64,000 nt of DNA from Streptomyces antibioticus (lineage in GTDB: Bacteria > Actinomycetota > Actinomycetes > Streptomycetales > Streptomycetaceae). The notes under the pieces were generated by a model. It had not been told where the DNA came from and did not search any database. It was given only the letters and a program-made list of their open reading frames with translations. The position numbers and the translations under genes were made by a program. The DNA lies in contig NZ_KQ948422.1 in NCBI RefSeq assembly GCF_001514065.1, forward strand, positions 1,178,001 to 1,242,000, written 5' to 3'. Shown piece by piece: positions 49,341-57,192 of this stretch (position 1 is the first letter of the stretch; the number at the start of each line of letters is the position of its first letter).

Positions 49341-51044
49341 TCAGACGGCGGTCACCGGGCGGTACACCGGCTCCCACATGGCCTCGCGGACTCGTTCCTC
49401 GATCGTGGCGTCGATCGCCGTACGCGCGACCCCGTCCTCCGCCGCCGCGCGGGCCACCGCGACGGCCACGGCGGTGGAGGTGCGGCGCAGTTCGTTCGTG
49501 AGCGGCAGGATCGCCGCCCCGGGGGCGGTGGGGTCGACCTGGGCCGCGACGGCGTGCGCCGCGGCGGAGAGCATGCCGTCGGTGACGCGGGTGGCGCGGG
49601 CGACGACGGCGCCCAGGCCGAGGCCGGGGAAGACCAGCGCGTTGTTGGCCTGGCCGATCAGGTGCGTGACCCCGTCCCGGGTGACCGGCTCGAAGGGGCT
49701 GCCGGTGGCGACCAGGGCGCGGCCGTCGGTCCAGTCGAGCAGCTCGGCGGGGACGGCTTCGGCGAGCCGGGTCGGGTTGGACATCGGCAGGATGATCGGG
49801 CGGTCGGTGTGCGCGGCCATGGCACGGACGACGGTCTCGGTGAAGGCGCCGCCCTGGCCCGAGGTGCCGATCAGGACGGTGGGACGGACCCTGCGGACCA
49901 CCTCCTCCAGCGGGATGCCGCCGACCTTGTCGTCCCGCTGCCAGTCGGCGACCTCGTCGGCGGGGCGGGCGTAGGGCAGCTGGAAGTCGCGCAGGCCGTC
50001 CTGGTCCTGGGTGAGCAGCCCGTACCGGTCGACGGCCCAGATACGGCGGGTGGCGTCCTCGTGGCCGAGTCCGTCCGCGGCCAGGGCGTCCCGGAGCTGG
50101 TCGGCGACGCCGATCCCGGCCGTGCCCGCACCGAGGACGACGACGCGGTGCTCGCGCAGCGGCAGCCCGCTGGCCCGGACGCCGGACAGGACGGCGGCGA
50201 GGTTGACCGCGCCGGTGCCCTGGATGTCGTCGTTGAAGACGAACCGCTCGTGGCGGTAACGGTCGAGGATGCGGCGGGCGTTGGCCGGTCCGAAGTCCTC
50301 GAAGTGCAGCAGCGCGTCGGGGAAGAGCCGGCTCACGGTGGTGACGTAGGCGTCGATGAAGGCGTCGTAGGTCTCGGTGTCCACGCGGGGGTGGCGGTTG
50401 CCGAGGTAGAGCGGGTCGTCGAGGAGTTGCTCGCGGTTGGTGCCGACGTCGAGGACGACGGCCAGGGTGCGGGCGGGGTCGATGCCGGCGGCGGCCGTGT
50501 AGACGGCGAGCTTGCCGACCGAGATGTCGATGCCGCCCACGCCCCAGTCGCCGATGCCGAGGATGGCCTCGCCGTCCGTCGCCACGACCAGGTCGACGTC
50601 GGCGGCCGAGAGCTCGGAGGCGCGCAGTGCGGCTTCGATGTCCTCCGGTGCGTTCACGGAGAGGTAGATGCCGCGCGGGCGGCGGTACTCGTTGCTGTAC
50701 CGCTCGATGGCGGTGCCGACGGTCGGGGTGTAGACGATGGGCAGCATCTCGGAGAGGTGGTCGCTGACCAGCCGGTAGAAGAGGACCTCGTTCCGGTCGT
50801 GCAGGGCGGTCAGGTACACGTTCTTGGCGAGGTCGCTGGGCTGTGCGGTGTACTGCGCGTAGGCGCGGTCGGCCTGCTGGTCCAGGGGCAGCACGCGGGG
50901 CGGGATGAGACCGTCGAGGCCGAGGGCGCGCCGTTCGGACGCGGTGAAGGCCGTACCGCGGTTCAGCCGGGGATCGGCGAGGACGGCCCGGCCGCGGGCC
51001 GATGTCTCGAAGCCTCGGGTCTGCGGGTTCCACCGGGTGTTCAT
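49341..51044 (-). CDS. NAD-dependent malic enzyme
   Basis: The 567-residue enzyme is of the large SfcA/MaeA type. It shows LPIVYTPTVGTAIERYSNEYRRPRGIYLS with the catalytic tyrosine, GIGDWGVGGIDISVGKLAVY, FEDFGPANARRIL, FNDDIQGTGAV and the dinucleotide motif GAGTAGIG. It decarboxylates L-malate to pyruvate with NAD(P)+ reduction. GGGAGAACGACG precedes the ATG. The gene is divergent from a LysR regulator across 129 bp containing a direct repeat, so it is probably controlled by it. Confidence 0.93.
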   Translation of the reverse strand: MNTRWNPQTRGFETSARGRAVLADPRLNRGTAFTASERRALGLDGLIPPRVLPLDQQADRAYAQYTAQPSDLAKNVYLTALHDRNEVLFYRLVSDHLSEMLPIVYTPTVGTAIERYSNEYRRPRGIYLSVNAPEDIEAALRASELSAADVDLVVATDGEAILGIGDWGVGGIDISVGKLAVYTAAAGIDPARTLAVVLDVGTNREQLLDDPLYLGNRHPRVDTETYDAFIDAYVTTVSRLFPDALLHFEDFGPANARRILDRYRHERFVFNDDIQGTGAVNLAAVLSGVRASGLPLREHRVVVLGAGTAGIGVADQLRDALAADGLGHEDATRRIWAVDRYGLLTQDQDGLRDFQLPYARPADEVADWQRDDKVGGIPLEEVVRRVRPTVLIGTSGQGGAFTETVVRAMAAHTDRPIILPMSNPTRLAEAVPAELLDWTDGRALVATGSPFEPVTRDGVTHLIGQANNALVFPGLGLGAVVARATRVTDGMLSAAAHAVAAQVDPTAPGAAILPLTNELRRTSTAVAVAVARAAAEDGVARTAIDATIEERVREAMWEPVYRPVTAV

Positions 51045-51123
51045 CGTCGTTCTCCCTGAAGGGGTGGGTCGGGGCTGACAAGGGGGCGGGTCGGGTTCCA
51101 TCGTCGTGTTGCCGCATTCGATG

Positions 51124-51147
51124 CGTCCAATGCCTGGATACGTCCAA
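51124..51147. promoter_or_regulatory. Direct repeat CGTCCAA in the malic enzyme/LysR intergenic region
   Basis: CGTCCAA occurs at 51124-51130 and 51141-51147, 17 bp apart and each followed by (A)TGC. The copies lie between the divergent malic enzyme and LysR genes, 27-50 bp before the LysR start. They are candidate half-sites for the LysR protein. Confidence 0.4.
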
Positions 51148-51173
51148 ATGCATGCACCACTAGCATGGGTTGC

Positions 51174-52094
51174 ATGGACGTGCAGGTACTCCGGTCGTTC
51201 CGGTCCGTGGCCGAGGGTGCGACCGTGACGCAGGCCGCGGCGGAGGCGCATCTGACCCAGCCGGCCCTGTCCCGGGCCCTCAGGCGACTGGAGCGCGAGG
51301 TCGGCGCCGAGCTGTTCCAGCAGGTGGGCCGGGTGCTGCGGCTGACGCCCGCGGGGGTGGTCTTCAAGGAGCACGTGGACGCCGTACTGGACCGGCTGGA
51401 CCACGGGCTGCGGGCGGTGCGGGAGACGGTGTCCCCGGAGTCGGGCCTGATCCCGCTCGCGTTCCTGCACTCCCTGGGCACCTGGCTGCTGCCGTCGCTG
51501 ATCACCGGCTATCGGGAGCGGTTCCCCCTCGCCCGCTTCGAACTGCGCCAGGGCAGCGAGGCCGTCCTCCTCCGGACGCTGCTGGACGGCACGGCCGATC
51601 TGCTGCTCACCGCCGAGGATCCCGGCCATGCGTTGGTGACCTGGCGGCGCCTGCTGGTGGAGCCGCTGTGGCTGGCGGTGCCGCCGGGGCACCGGCTGGC
51701 CCAGCGCCGCCGGGCGCGGCTGGCCGAGGTCGCCGACGAGCCGTTCATCATGCTCCGGCACGAGCAGGGCCTGCGGGCCGTCACCGAGGCGCTGTGCCGA
51801 AGGTCCGGTTTCACTCCGCGGGCCGGCTTCGAGGGCGACGAGGTGGCCACCCTGCGCGGCCTGGTCGCGGCGGGCCTCGGCGTCTCGCTCCTGCCGCGCC
51901 CGCACTCCGCCGCCCCCGCCGGCCGCCGCGTCCCCCGCTACCTCCAGGTCACCGACGTGGAGACCACCCGCGACATCGGCATCGCCTGGCTGACGTCCCG
52001 CGCCCTGCCGGCCAACTCCCGGCGCTTCATCGACCACGCCCTGGACCACGCGGCGGCGGTGGCGGAGCAGGAGCACGTGTCCGCGCAGGAATAG
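51174..52094 (+). CDS. LysR-family regulator, divergent from malic enzyme
   Basis: The 306-residue protein has a LysR HTH (DVQVLRSFRSVAEGATVTQAAAEAHLTQPALSRALRRLEREVGAELFQQ, residues 2-51) and a substrate-binding-like domain (about 85-295). It resembles the GltC/YybE group. Divergence from the malic enzyme suggests control by malate or another C4 acid. ATG 51174 gives standard family length; an in-frame ATG at 51165 adds three residues. Confidence 0.92.
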   Translation: MDVQVLRSFRSVAEGATVTQAAAEAHLTQPALSRALRRLEREVGAELFQQVGRVLRLTPAGVVFKEHVDAVLDRLDHGLRAVRETVSPESGLIPLAFLHSLGTWLLPSLITGYRERFPLARFELRQGSEAVLLRTLLDGTADLLLTAEDPGHALVTWRRLLVEPLWLAVPPGHRLAQRRRARLAEVADEPFIMLRHEQGLRAVTEALCRRSGFTPRAGFEGDEVATLRGLVAAGLGVSLLPRPHSAAPAGRRVPRYLQVTDVETTRDIGIAWLTSRALPANSRRFIDHALDHAAAVAEQEHVSAQE

Positions 52095-52191
52095 TGAACG
52101 ACTCCTTCTCCCAACAGATCACGGAATCGGCGATGAGTTTCGGCGGCGGGCGGAGTCTCACCACCGTCGGTCGACGCCTCAGGAGGAACTC

Positions 52192-52836
52192 ATGGCACAG
52201 CTACTGCGCGTACAGAACTTCATGGTCTCGAGTGACGGCGTCGCCGCGGGCGAGAACCAGAGCCTGAAGAACCCGTTCGGCCTCGACGGGGTCGAGCGGC
52301 TGTTCTCCTGGGCCGGTGCGACGGCGAGCTGGCCCAATCGCACCGACCCCGGTGGCAGCCGGGGCCTGGACGACTACTTCGCCCGGGACTTCAGGAACAA
52401 CATCGGCGCCGAGATCATGGGCCGCAACAAGTTCGGCCCGCAGCGCGGCCCCTGGCAGGACGATCAGTGGCGCGGCTGGTGGGGCGAGGAACCGCCGTTC
52501 CGCACCCCGGTGTTCGTGCTGACCCACCACCCGCGCCCGTCGATCACCCTCTCCGACACCACGTTCCACTTCGTGGACGCCGACCCGGCCACCGCGCTGG
52601 AGCTGGCGCGGGAAGCGGCACAGGGCAAGGACGTCCGGCTCGGCGGCGGGGTCACCACGGTCCGCGAGTTCCTCGACGCCGACCTGGTCGACACCCTCCA
52701 TGTGGCGGTCGCGCCGGTGAAGTTCGGGTCGGGGCTGCGGCTGTGGGAATCCCCGGACGAACTGCGCGACCGCTTCCACCTGGAGGTCGTGCCCAGCCCG
52801 AGCGGCGTGATCCACCACCTGCTCTGGCGGAAGTGA
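52192..52836 (+). CDS. Dihydrofolate reductase-like (RibD C-terminal) protein
   Basis: The 214-residue protein has the RibD-C/DHFR-like layout: VQNFMVSSDGVAAG at the start, IMGRNKFGPQRGPW in the middle, and VRLGGGVTTVREFLDADLVDTLHVAVAPVKFGSGLRL (GGG dinucleotide turn). Such proteins in actinomycetes are usually orphan reductases rather than true riboflavin enzymes. AGGAGGAACTC precedes the ATG. The DinB gene follows 11 bp later, so both form one transcript. Confidence 0.88.
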   Translation: MAQLLRVQNFMVSSDGVAAGENQSLKNPFGLDGVERLFSWAGATASWPNRTDPGGSRGLDDYFARDFRNNIGAEIMGRNKFGPQRGPWQDDQWRGWWGEEPPFRTPVFVLTHHPRPSITLSDTTFHFVDADPATALELAREAAQGKDVRLGGGVTTVREFLDADLVDTLHVAVAPVKFGSGLRLWESPDELRDRFHLEVVPSPSGVIHHLLWRK

Positions 52837-52847
52837 CGGGACCGCCG

Positions 52848-53366
52848 ATGACCCCACACGTTCAGGACAGCGAAGTCAACGCCCTCCTCCGGGTGTTGGA
52901 CTCCCAGCGCCGCCATGTGCTCGGCATCCTCGACGGCCTGGACGGGGCGGCGGAGGAGGCGCTACGACGGCCCGTGCTGCCCTCGGGATGGCACTGCCTG
53001 GGCATGGTCCAGCACCTCGCGCTGGACGTCGAGCGCTTCTGGTTCCGGGCCGTCGTCGCCGGGGACGAGGAGGTGATCCGCGGCCTCCCGAGCGGCGACG
53101 AGGCCTGGCAGGTGGCCCCCGGTGTACCGGCGGCAACCGTCCTCGACGGCTACCGACGGGAGGCGGAGCTCGCCGACGAGGTCATCGCCGCCACCCCCGC
53201 CGGTGCCGCCCTGGCGTGGTGGCCGCACGACCTGTTCGGCGAGCCGCACCTCCACACCCTGCGGGACGTCCTGCTGCACGTCATCACCGAGACCGCGTGC
53301 CACGCCGGACATCTCGACGCGGCCCGCGAACTCATCGACGGCCGCCGCTGGTTGGTCCTGACCTAG
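52848..53366 (+). CDS. DinB/DUF664 family protein
   Basis: The 172-residue protein is a four-helix DinB-fold member. Metal ligands appear as GWHCLGMVQHLALDVERFW (first His pair) and VITETACHAGHLDAARELIDG (second His pair), the pattern of DUF664/mycothiol-dependent enzymes. These bind Zn or Ni and often act as thiol S-transferases. In an actinomycete a mycothiol-dependent detoxifying role is plausible. It is co-transcribed with the reductase-like gene upstream. Confidence 0.87.
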   Translation: MTPHVQDSEVNALLRVLDSQRRHVLGILDGLDGAAEEALRRPVLPSGWHCLGMVQHLALDVERFWFRAVVAGDEEVIRGLPSGDEAWQVAPGVPAATVLDGYRREAELADEVIAATPAGAALAWWPHDLFGEPHLHTLRDVLLHVITETACHAGHLDAARELIDGRRWLVLT

Positions 53367-53382
53367 GACCGTCGTACGGCGG

Positions 53383-54975
53383 TCATCCCCGGTAGGCCAC
53401 GAGCGCCATCATGCCGACCTCCGCGTGGTAGGCGTTGTGGCAGTGCAGCATCCACTGGCCGGGGTTGTCGGCGTCGAAGACGACGGAGAGCTTCTGCTTC
53501 GGCAGCACGACGGCGGTGTCCTTGCGCGGGCCGCCGCCGTCGAGCTGGTAGGTGTGCCCATGCAGATGCATCGGGTGCCACATCTGCGTGGTGTTGACGA
53601 AGTCGAGCCGGACGCGCTGTCCTTCCTCGACCGTGAACGGGTGCGCGGTCGGGTCGTCCATGGCGAACGGCCTGCCGTTGACGGTCCAGTCGTACTTGGC
53701 CATGCCGCCGCTCAACTCGACGCGGAGCACCCGGTCCACCTTCCTGGACTCCAGGCGGACGTCGTCGGCCGCGCGCAGCCGGGACGCCGTCAGAATCCGG
53801 CCGTCCAGTTCCTCGGGGCGGACGGTCGCCTTCGGCGCGGCGCCCGGTCCTGTACGGACCAGGGCCATGCCGGTGGCCTCCTTGCCCTCGGCCAGCGCGA
53901 CGAGTGGGAAGACCCCCTCGCCGAGGGTGACCAGCACGTCGTACCGCTCCCCCATCCCGATCAGGAGGGCGTCGACCTGCTGGTGTTCGACGGGAAAGCC
54001 GTCGGTGTGCGTGACGGTCATCCGGTGGCCGCCGAGCGCCACCCGGTAAGCGGTGTCGCCGCCCGCGTTGATCAGACGCAGCCGGACCCGCCGCCCGGGC
54101 CTGCCGCGATAGACGTCGGGATCGGCGGGGACCCGCCCGTTGACCAGGTGGTACGGGTACTTGACGTCCCCGGCGTCGCCGCCGAGCAGCGCGCTCTCGG
54201 CGCCCATCAGCATGAACCTCGTCGACATGCCGCCGGACGGGGATGAGGAGGCGTCCCCGGCCTCCCCCATGTCCATGCCGTCCATGCCGTCCATGTCATC
54301 CATGTCGTGGCTCCCGGAGCCGGAATCGCCGCCCATGCCCTGACGGAGTTCGGCGAGGACCTCGTCGGGGGTGCCGGTGACCCCGTCGACCCAGTCGTCG
54401 AGGACGACGACCCATTCGTCGTCGTACGACAGCGGCTCCCGGGGGTCCTCGACGATCAGCGGCGCGTACAGCCCGCGGTCGAGCTGGACGCCGACATGGG
54501 GGTGGACGAAGTACGTGCCGGGTGCGTCGGCGATGAAGCGGTAGGTGAGGTTGGCGCCCGCGCGGACGGTGCGCTGGGTCACCGGGGGGACGCCGTCCAT
54601 GTCGTTGCGCAGGGCGATGCCGTGCCAGTGCAGGGAGGTCGCGGTCCGGTCGGGCAGCTGGTTGGAGAGTTCGGCGGCCAGGGTGTCGCCGGCGGCGAGG
54701 CGGATCTCCCGGCCCGGGGCACGGCCGGTGAACGCCCAGCTCTTGGCCGTGATCCCGGCGCCGAGGTCGAGCACGGCGGGGGCGGCGGTCAGGGTCACCC
54801 GGTGGGTCCTGCCGGTGCCCTTGCGCTGCTTCTCGACGGCGGCGACCGCCGGGCCGGAGGGGTCGACCAGTGCGGCGGGGGTCCTACCGGAGTCGTTCGT
54901 GCAGGCGGCGAGCGTGCCGGCGCCCGCGGCGCCGAGTCCGGCGAGCAGGACGGTGCGGCGGTGGATGCTGTTCAT
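53383..54975 (-). CDS. Multicopper oxidase lipoprotein with Met-rich loop
   Basis: The 530-residue protein has a lipoprotein/Tat-like signal (HRRTVLLAGLGAAGAGTLAAC, Cys25) and all four copper motifs: SLHWHG, YFVHPHVG, HPMHLHGH and HCHNAYHAEVGM. A Met/Asp-rich loop (HDMDDMDGMDGMDMG, near residues 225-240, DNA about 54258-54310) resembles the copper-binding inserts of CueO-type oxidases. It should oxidise Cu(I) or phenols outside the membrane, aiding copper tolerance. GAGGACCCGT precedes the ATG. It follows the DUF6153 gene by 94 bp and probably shares its CsoR-like control. Confidence 0.92.
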   Translation of the reverse strand: MNSIHRRTVLLAGLGAAGAGTLAACTNDSGRTPAALVDPSGPAVAAVEKQRKGTGRTHRVTLTAAPAVLDLGAGITAKSWAFTGRAPGREIRLAAGDTLAAELSNQLPDRTATSLHWHGIALRNDMDGVPPVTQRTVRAGANLTYRFIADAPGTYFVHPHVGVQLDRGLYAPLIVEDPREPLSYDDEWVVVLDDWVDGVTGTPDEVLAELRQGMGGDSGSGSHDMDDMDGMDGMDMGEAGDASSSPSGGMSTRFMLMGAESALLGGDAGDVKYPYHLVNGRVPADPDVYRGRPGRRVRLRLINAGGDTAYRVALGGHRMTVTHTDGFPVEHQQVDALLIGMGERYDVLVTLGEGVFPLVALAEGKEATGMALVRTGPGAAPKATVRPEELDGRILTASRLRAADDVRLESRKVDRVLRVELSGGMAKYDWTVNGRPFAMDDPTAHPFTVEEGQRVRLDFVNTTQMWHPMHLHGHTYQLDGGGPRKDTAVVLPKQKLSVVFDADNPGQWMLHCHNAYHAEVGMMALVAYRG

Positions 54976-55069
54976 ACGGGTCCTCGATCTCAGGTGCGCG
55001 AAGGGAAGTGGGCGTGCCGGAGGGCTTCTCGGCCTGATGTGCAGGCGCGAGGAAGCCGCCGGGCGCGGC

Positions 55070-55522
55070 CTAGATGCGCAGCTGGGAGAGGACGGACAGG
55101 TCCGGGGGTGCCCGCTCGACCGTCCCGGCGGCCTCGGGCCCCGTGGCGACGGCTTCGGGCGCGGCAGGGCTCCACAGCGCCGGTGTCTGCACGGGCGCCC
55201 GGAGCTTGACGACCTCGATGCCGGCGGCCGAGCAGTGCTGCAGGGCCGTCTCGGAGCAGCCCGCCCGATCGGCGCCACCCGTCGGCGGTACGCCGGTGGC
55301 GGCGGTCTGCCCGGCGGAGGCCGTGTCAGCGGCGGGCATGGCCGTCCCGGGCGTCATGACGTGCCCAGGGGATGCGGAGGCCGGCCCGGTCGGCGCGGCG
55401 GACAGCTCGTGATGGACCAGCACGGCGAGCGCCGCGAGCACGGCGACTACGGCGGCGCACACCACACGGCCCACGCCCTGCCGGGCACGGTTCCGCGGGG
55501 TGGAGGCTCCCCGTACTGTCAT
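55070..55522 (-). CDS. DUF6153 secreted/membrane-anchored protein of the copper module
   Basis: The 150-residue product has a basic N-terminus and one hydrophobic segment (VVCAAVVAVLAALAVLVHHEL), matching DUF6153. A Pro/Ala/Thr-rich extracytoplasmic part with a Cys pair (CSETALQHC) follows, and it ends at LSVLSQLRI. The His and Cys residues could bind metal. AAAGGGCGGCG precedes the ATG. The gene sits directly behind a CsoR-like operator and before the multicopper oxidase, so a role in copper handling is likely though unproven. Confidence 0.75.
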   Translation of the reverse strand: MTVRGASTPRNRARQGVGRVVCAAVVAVLAALAVLVHHELSAAPTGPASASPGHVMTPGTAMPAADTASAGQTAATGVPPTGGADRAGCSETALQHCSAAGIEVVKLRAPVQTPALWSPAAPEAVATGPEAAGTVERAPPDLSVLSQLRI

Positions 55523-55559
55523 CGCCGCCCTTTGGGTTCTCGGTGGACCGGCCGCCGTC

Positions 55560-55578
55560 AATATACCCGGAGGGGGTA
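55560..55578 (-). promoter_or_regulatory. CsoR-like operator over the copper-module promoter
   Basis: TACCC (55564-55568) and GGGTA (55574-55578) form an inverted repeat with spacer GGAGG, like the GC-tract operators of CsoR copper repressors. On the minus strand a -10 box TATATT (55560-55565) overlaps it, 38 bp before the DUF6153 start. Copper would release the repressor and turn on the oxidase. Confidence 0.65.
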
Positions 55579-55641
55579 GTAGCGGGGACGGATCCTCGTA
55601 CCCGAGGGCCTGCCGGAGGCAGCCTTGTCCGTCCCGAACCC

Positions 55642-55698
55642 TTGACGAGACCCATGTGACTGCGTAGACATGTCCGCGTAGACATGACTGCGCAGTCA
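55642..55698 (+). promoter_or_regulatory. LacI-gene promoter with three tandem 14-bp operator units
   Basis: TTGACG (55642-55647), 17 bp and TAGACA (55665-55670) form a promoter toward the LacI gene. Three adjoining 14-bp units follow without gaps: TGACTGCGTAGACA (55657-55670), TGTCCGCGTAGACA (55671-55684) and TGACTGCGCAGTCA (55685-55698). The third is a perfect palindrome (16 bp with flanks) with a central CG, as in LacI-family operators. The -10 box lies inside the first unit, so binding should block transcription. Confidence 0.65.
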
Positions 55699-55787
55699 TT
55701 GAAAGGATGCCTGCCGGCAGTCGGACTCCGATCAAGTGGTCGCCACATGCGAGCAGACGATCGGAAAACGGTCGACGGGAGACGCAC

Positions 55788-56855
55788 ATGACGCCAGGGA
55801 CGAAGCGCGGCGGGACCTCCGCCGCGCCGAGCGGCGTGGACGTGGCCCGGCTGGCCGGGGTCTCACAGAAGACGGTGTCCAGGGTCTTCAACGACGAGCC
55901 GTACGTCTCCGCCGACGTGCGCAGACGCGTCCTCGACGCCGCCGAGCAGCTCGGCTACCGGCGCAACAACGCCGCCCGGGCACTGGCTTCGGGGCGCACC
56001 CGTTCCATCGGGGTGGTCACCCTGGGCACCGCCCTGTACGGTCCCGCCTCCCTGCTCATGGGCGTCGAGCGGGCGGTACGGGACACCGGGTACGCGCTCC
56101 GGGTGGTCAACACGATGGAAGGCGATCCGGCGGGCGTCGCCGGGGCGGTCGGCTCACTCCTCGACCAGGGTGTGGACGGCATCGTCATCTCCGAACCGAT
56201 CGAGGAGGAGGGCGCCGCGGGAGAGACACCCCTGCGCGTCGACGTACCCGTCCTCGTGCTGGGCGCGCCCTCACCGGTGACCGCACCCCTGGTGCTGACC
56301 GCGGGCGGCGGCGCCGGCCCGATGGCCCGGGCCGCCACCGAACACCTCCTGGAACTGGGCCATCTGACGGTCCATCACCTCGCCGGTCCGCAGCGGTGGT
56401 ACGCCGCCCGCGACCGTCTGGAGGGGTGGCGGGCCGCGCTGACCGCGCACGGGCGGACCGTGCCCCCGGTCATCGAGGGCGACTGGTCGGCCGCGTCGGG
56501 ATACGCGGCGGGCCGGGAACTGGCCCGGGATGCCGGTGTCACCGCCGTGTTCGCCGCCAACGACGACATGGCGATCGGCCTGGTCCGGGCCCTGACCGAG
56601 GCCGGGCGGCGGGTGCCGCAGGACGTCTCCGTCGTCGGCTTCGACGACATTCCCGTCGCCGCCTATGTGACGCCTCCCCTGACCACGGTGCGCCAGCTGT
56701 TCGACACCGTGGCCCAGGAAGGGCTCAAGCGTCTGGTGCACGCCATCGAGAACCCGGACGCGACACCGCTGCCGGCCGCCGATCCCCCGGTCGACCTCAT
56801 CGTCCGGGCGTCGAGCGGGCCGCTCGCGAAGGGAGGCCAGGACACCGGACACTGA
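55788..56855 (+). CDS. LacI-family transcriptional regulator of the sugar operon
   Basis: The 355-residue protein has the LacI HTH with hinge helix (VDVARLAGVSQKTVSRVFNDEPYVSADVRRRVLDAAEQLGYRRNNAARAL, residues 17-66). A sugar-binding domain (about 70-340, with GVVTLG, VFAANDDMAIGLVRAL, VSVVGFDDIPVAAYVTPPLTTV) follows. It should repress the downstream binding-protein/permease/GH42 operon and release it on an oligosaccharide inducer. Its own promoter carries three tandem operator-like units. The gene is 338 bp upstream of the binding-protein gene, same strand. Confidence 0.93.
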   Translation: MTPGTKRGGTSAAPSGVDVARLAGVSQKTVSRVFNDEPYVSADVRRRVLDAAEQLGYRRNNAARALASGRTRSIGVVTLGTALYGPASLLMGVERAVRDTGYALRVVNTMEGDPAGVAGAVGSLLDQGVDGIVISEPIEEEGAAGETPLRVDVPVLVLGAPSPVTAPLVLTAGGGAGPMARAATEHLLELGHLTVHHLAGPQRWYAARDRLEGWRAALTAHGRTVPPVIEGDWSAASGYAAGRELARDAGVTAVFAANDDMAIGLVRALTEAGRRVPQDVSVVGFDDIPVAAYVTPPLTTVRQLFDTVAQEGLKRLVHAIENPDATPLPAADPPVDLIVRASSGPLAKGGQDTGH

Positions 56856-57192
56856 CCGCCTGCTGACCTCCGGCACCTCCACCCGGGCGCCGTACCCGCA
56901 CCGCCGGGACCCCGCCCCGGACCACGCCGAGCCGCACCCGCACACGACGGGCCGCGCCCCCAGGTCTTCCCCGGCCTTCCGCGCCCCGCCCCGCCCGGCC
57001 GCGACCACGCCTTCCACGGAACGCGATGTACGCGCCGGCCTCCCCTGACTCCGTACGCACCGCCCGGCCGCGTGCCGGCCTCCGCGCCCCGGCCGACCCG
57101 TGCGCGCGCTTCTCGACGCGTCGCGCCCCACCCATGCCTCCGCACGCCCTCGCCAGGCGTGCCGCCACCTTCGCCTCCGGCGGGAGTTCACC
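56856..57192 (+). other. Intergenic region before the sugar operon
   Basis: This 337-bp stretch is extremely C-rich on the plus strand and holds no convincing gene. A weak relative of the LacI-gene operator unit, TGACTCCGTACGCA (57046-57059), could be the operon operator but is not dyad-symmetric. The binding-protein frame is open upstream into this region; GGCGGGAG at 57179-57186 fixes the start at 57193. Confidence 0.5.

Noticed and set aside
57046-57059. TGACTCCGTACGCA as the sugar operon's LacI operator
   Set aside because: It matches the LacI-gene unit at 11 of 14 bases but lacks dyad symmetry; too weak to call in such a GC-rich region.
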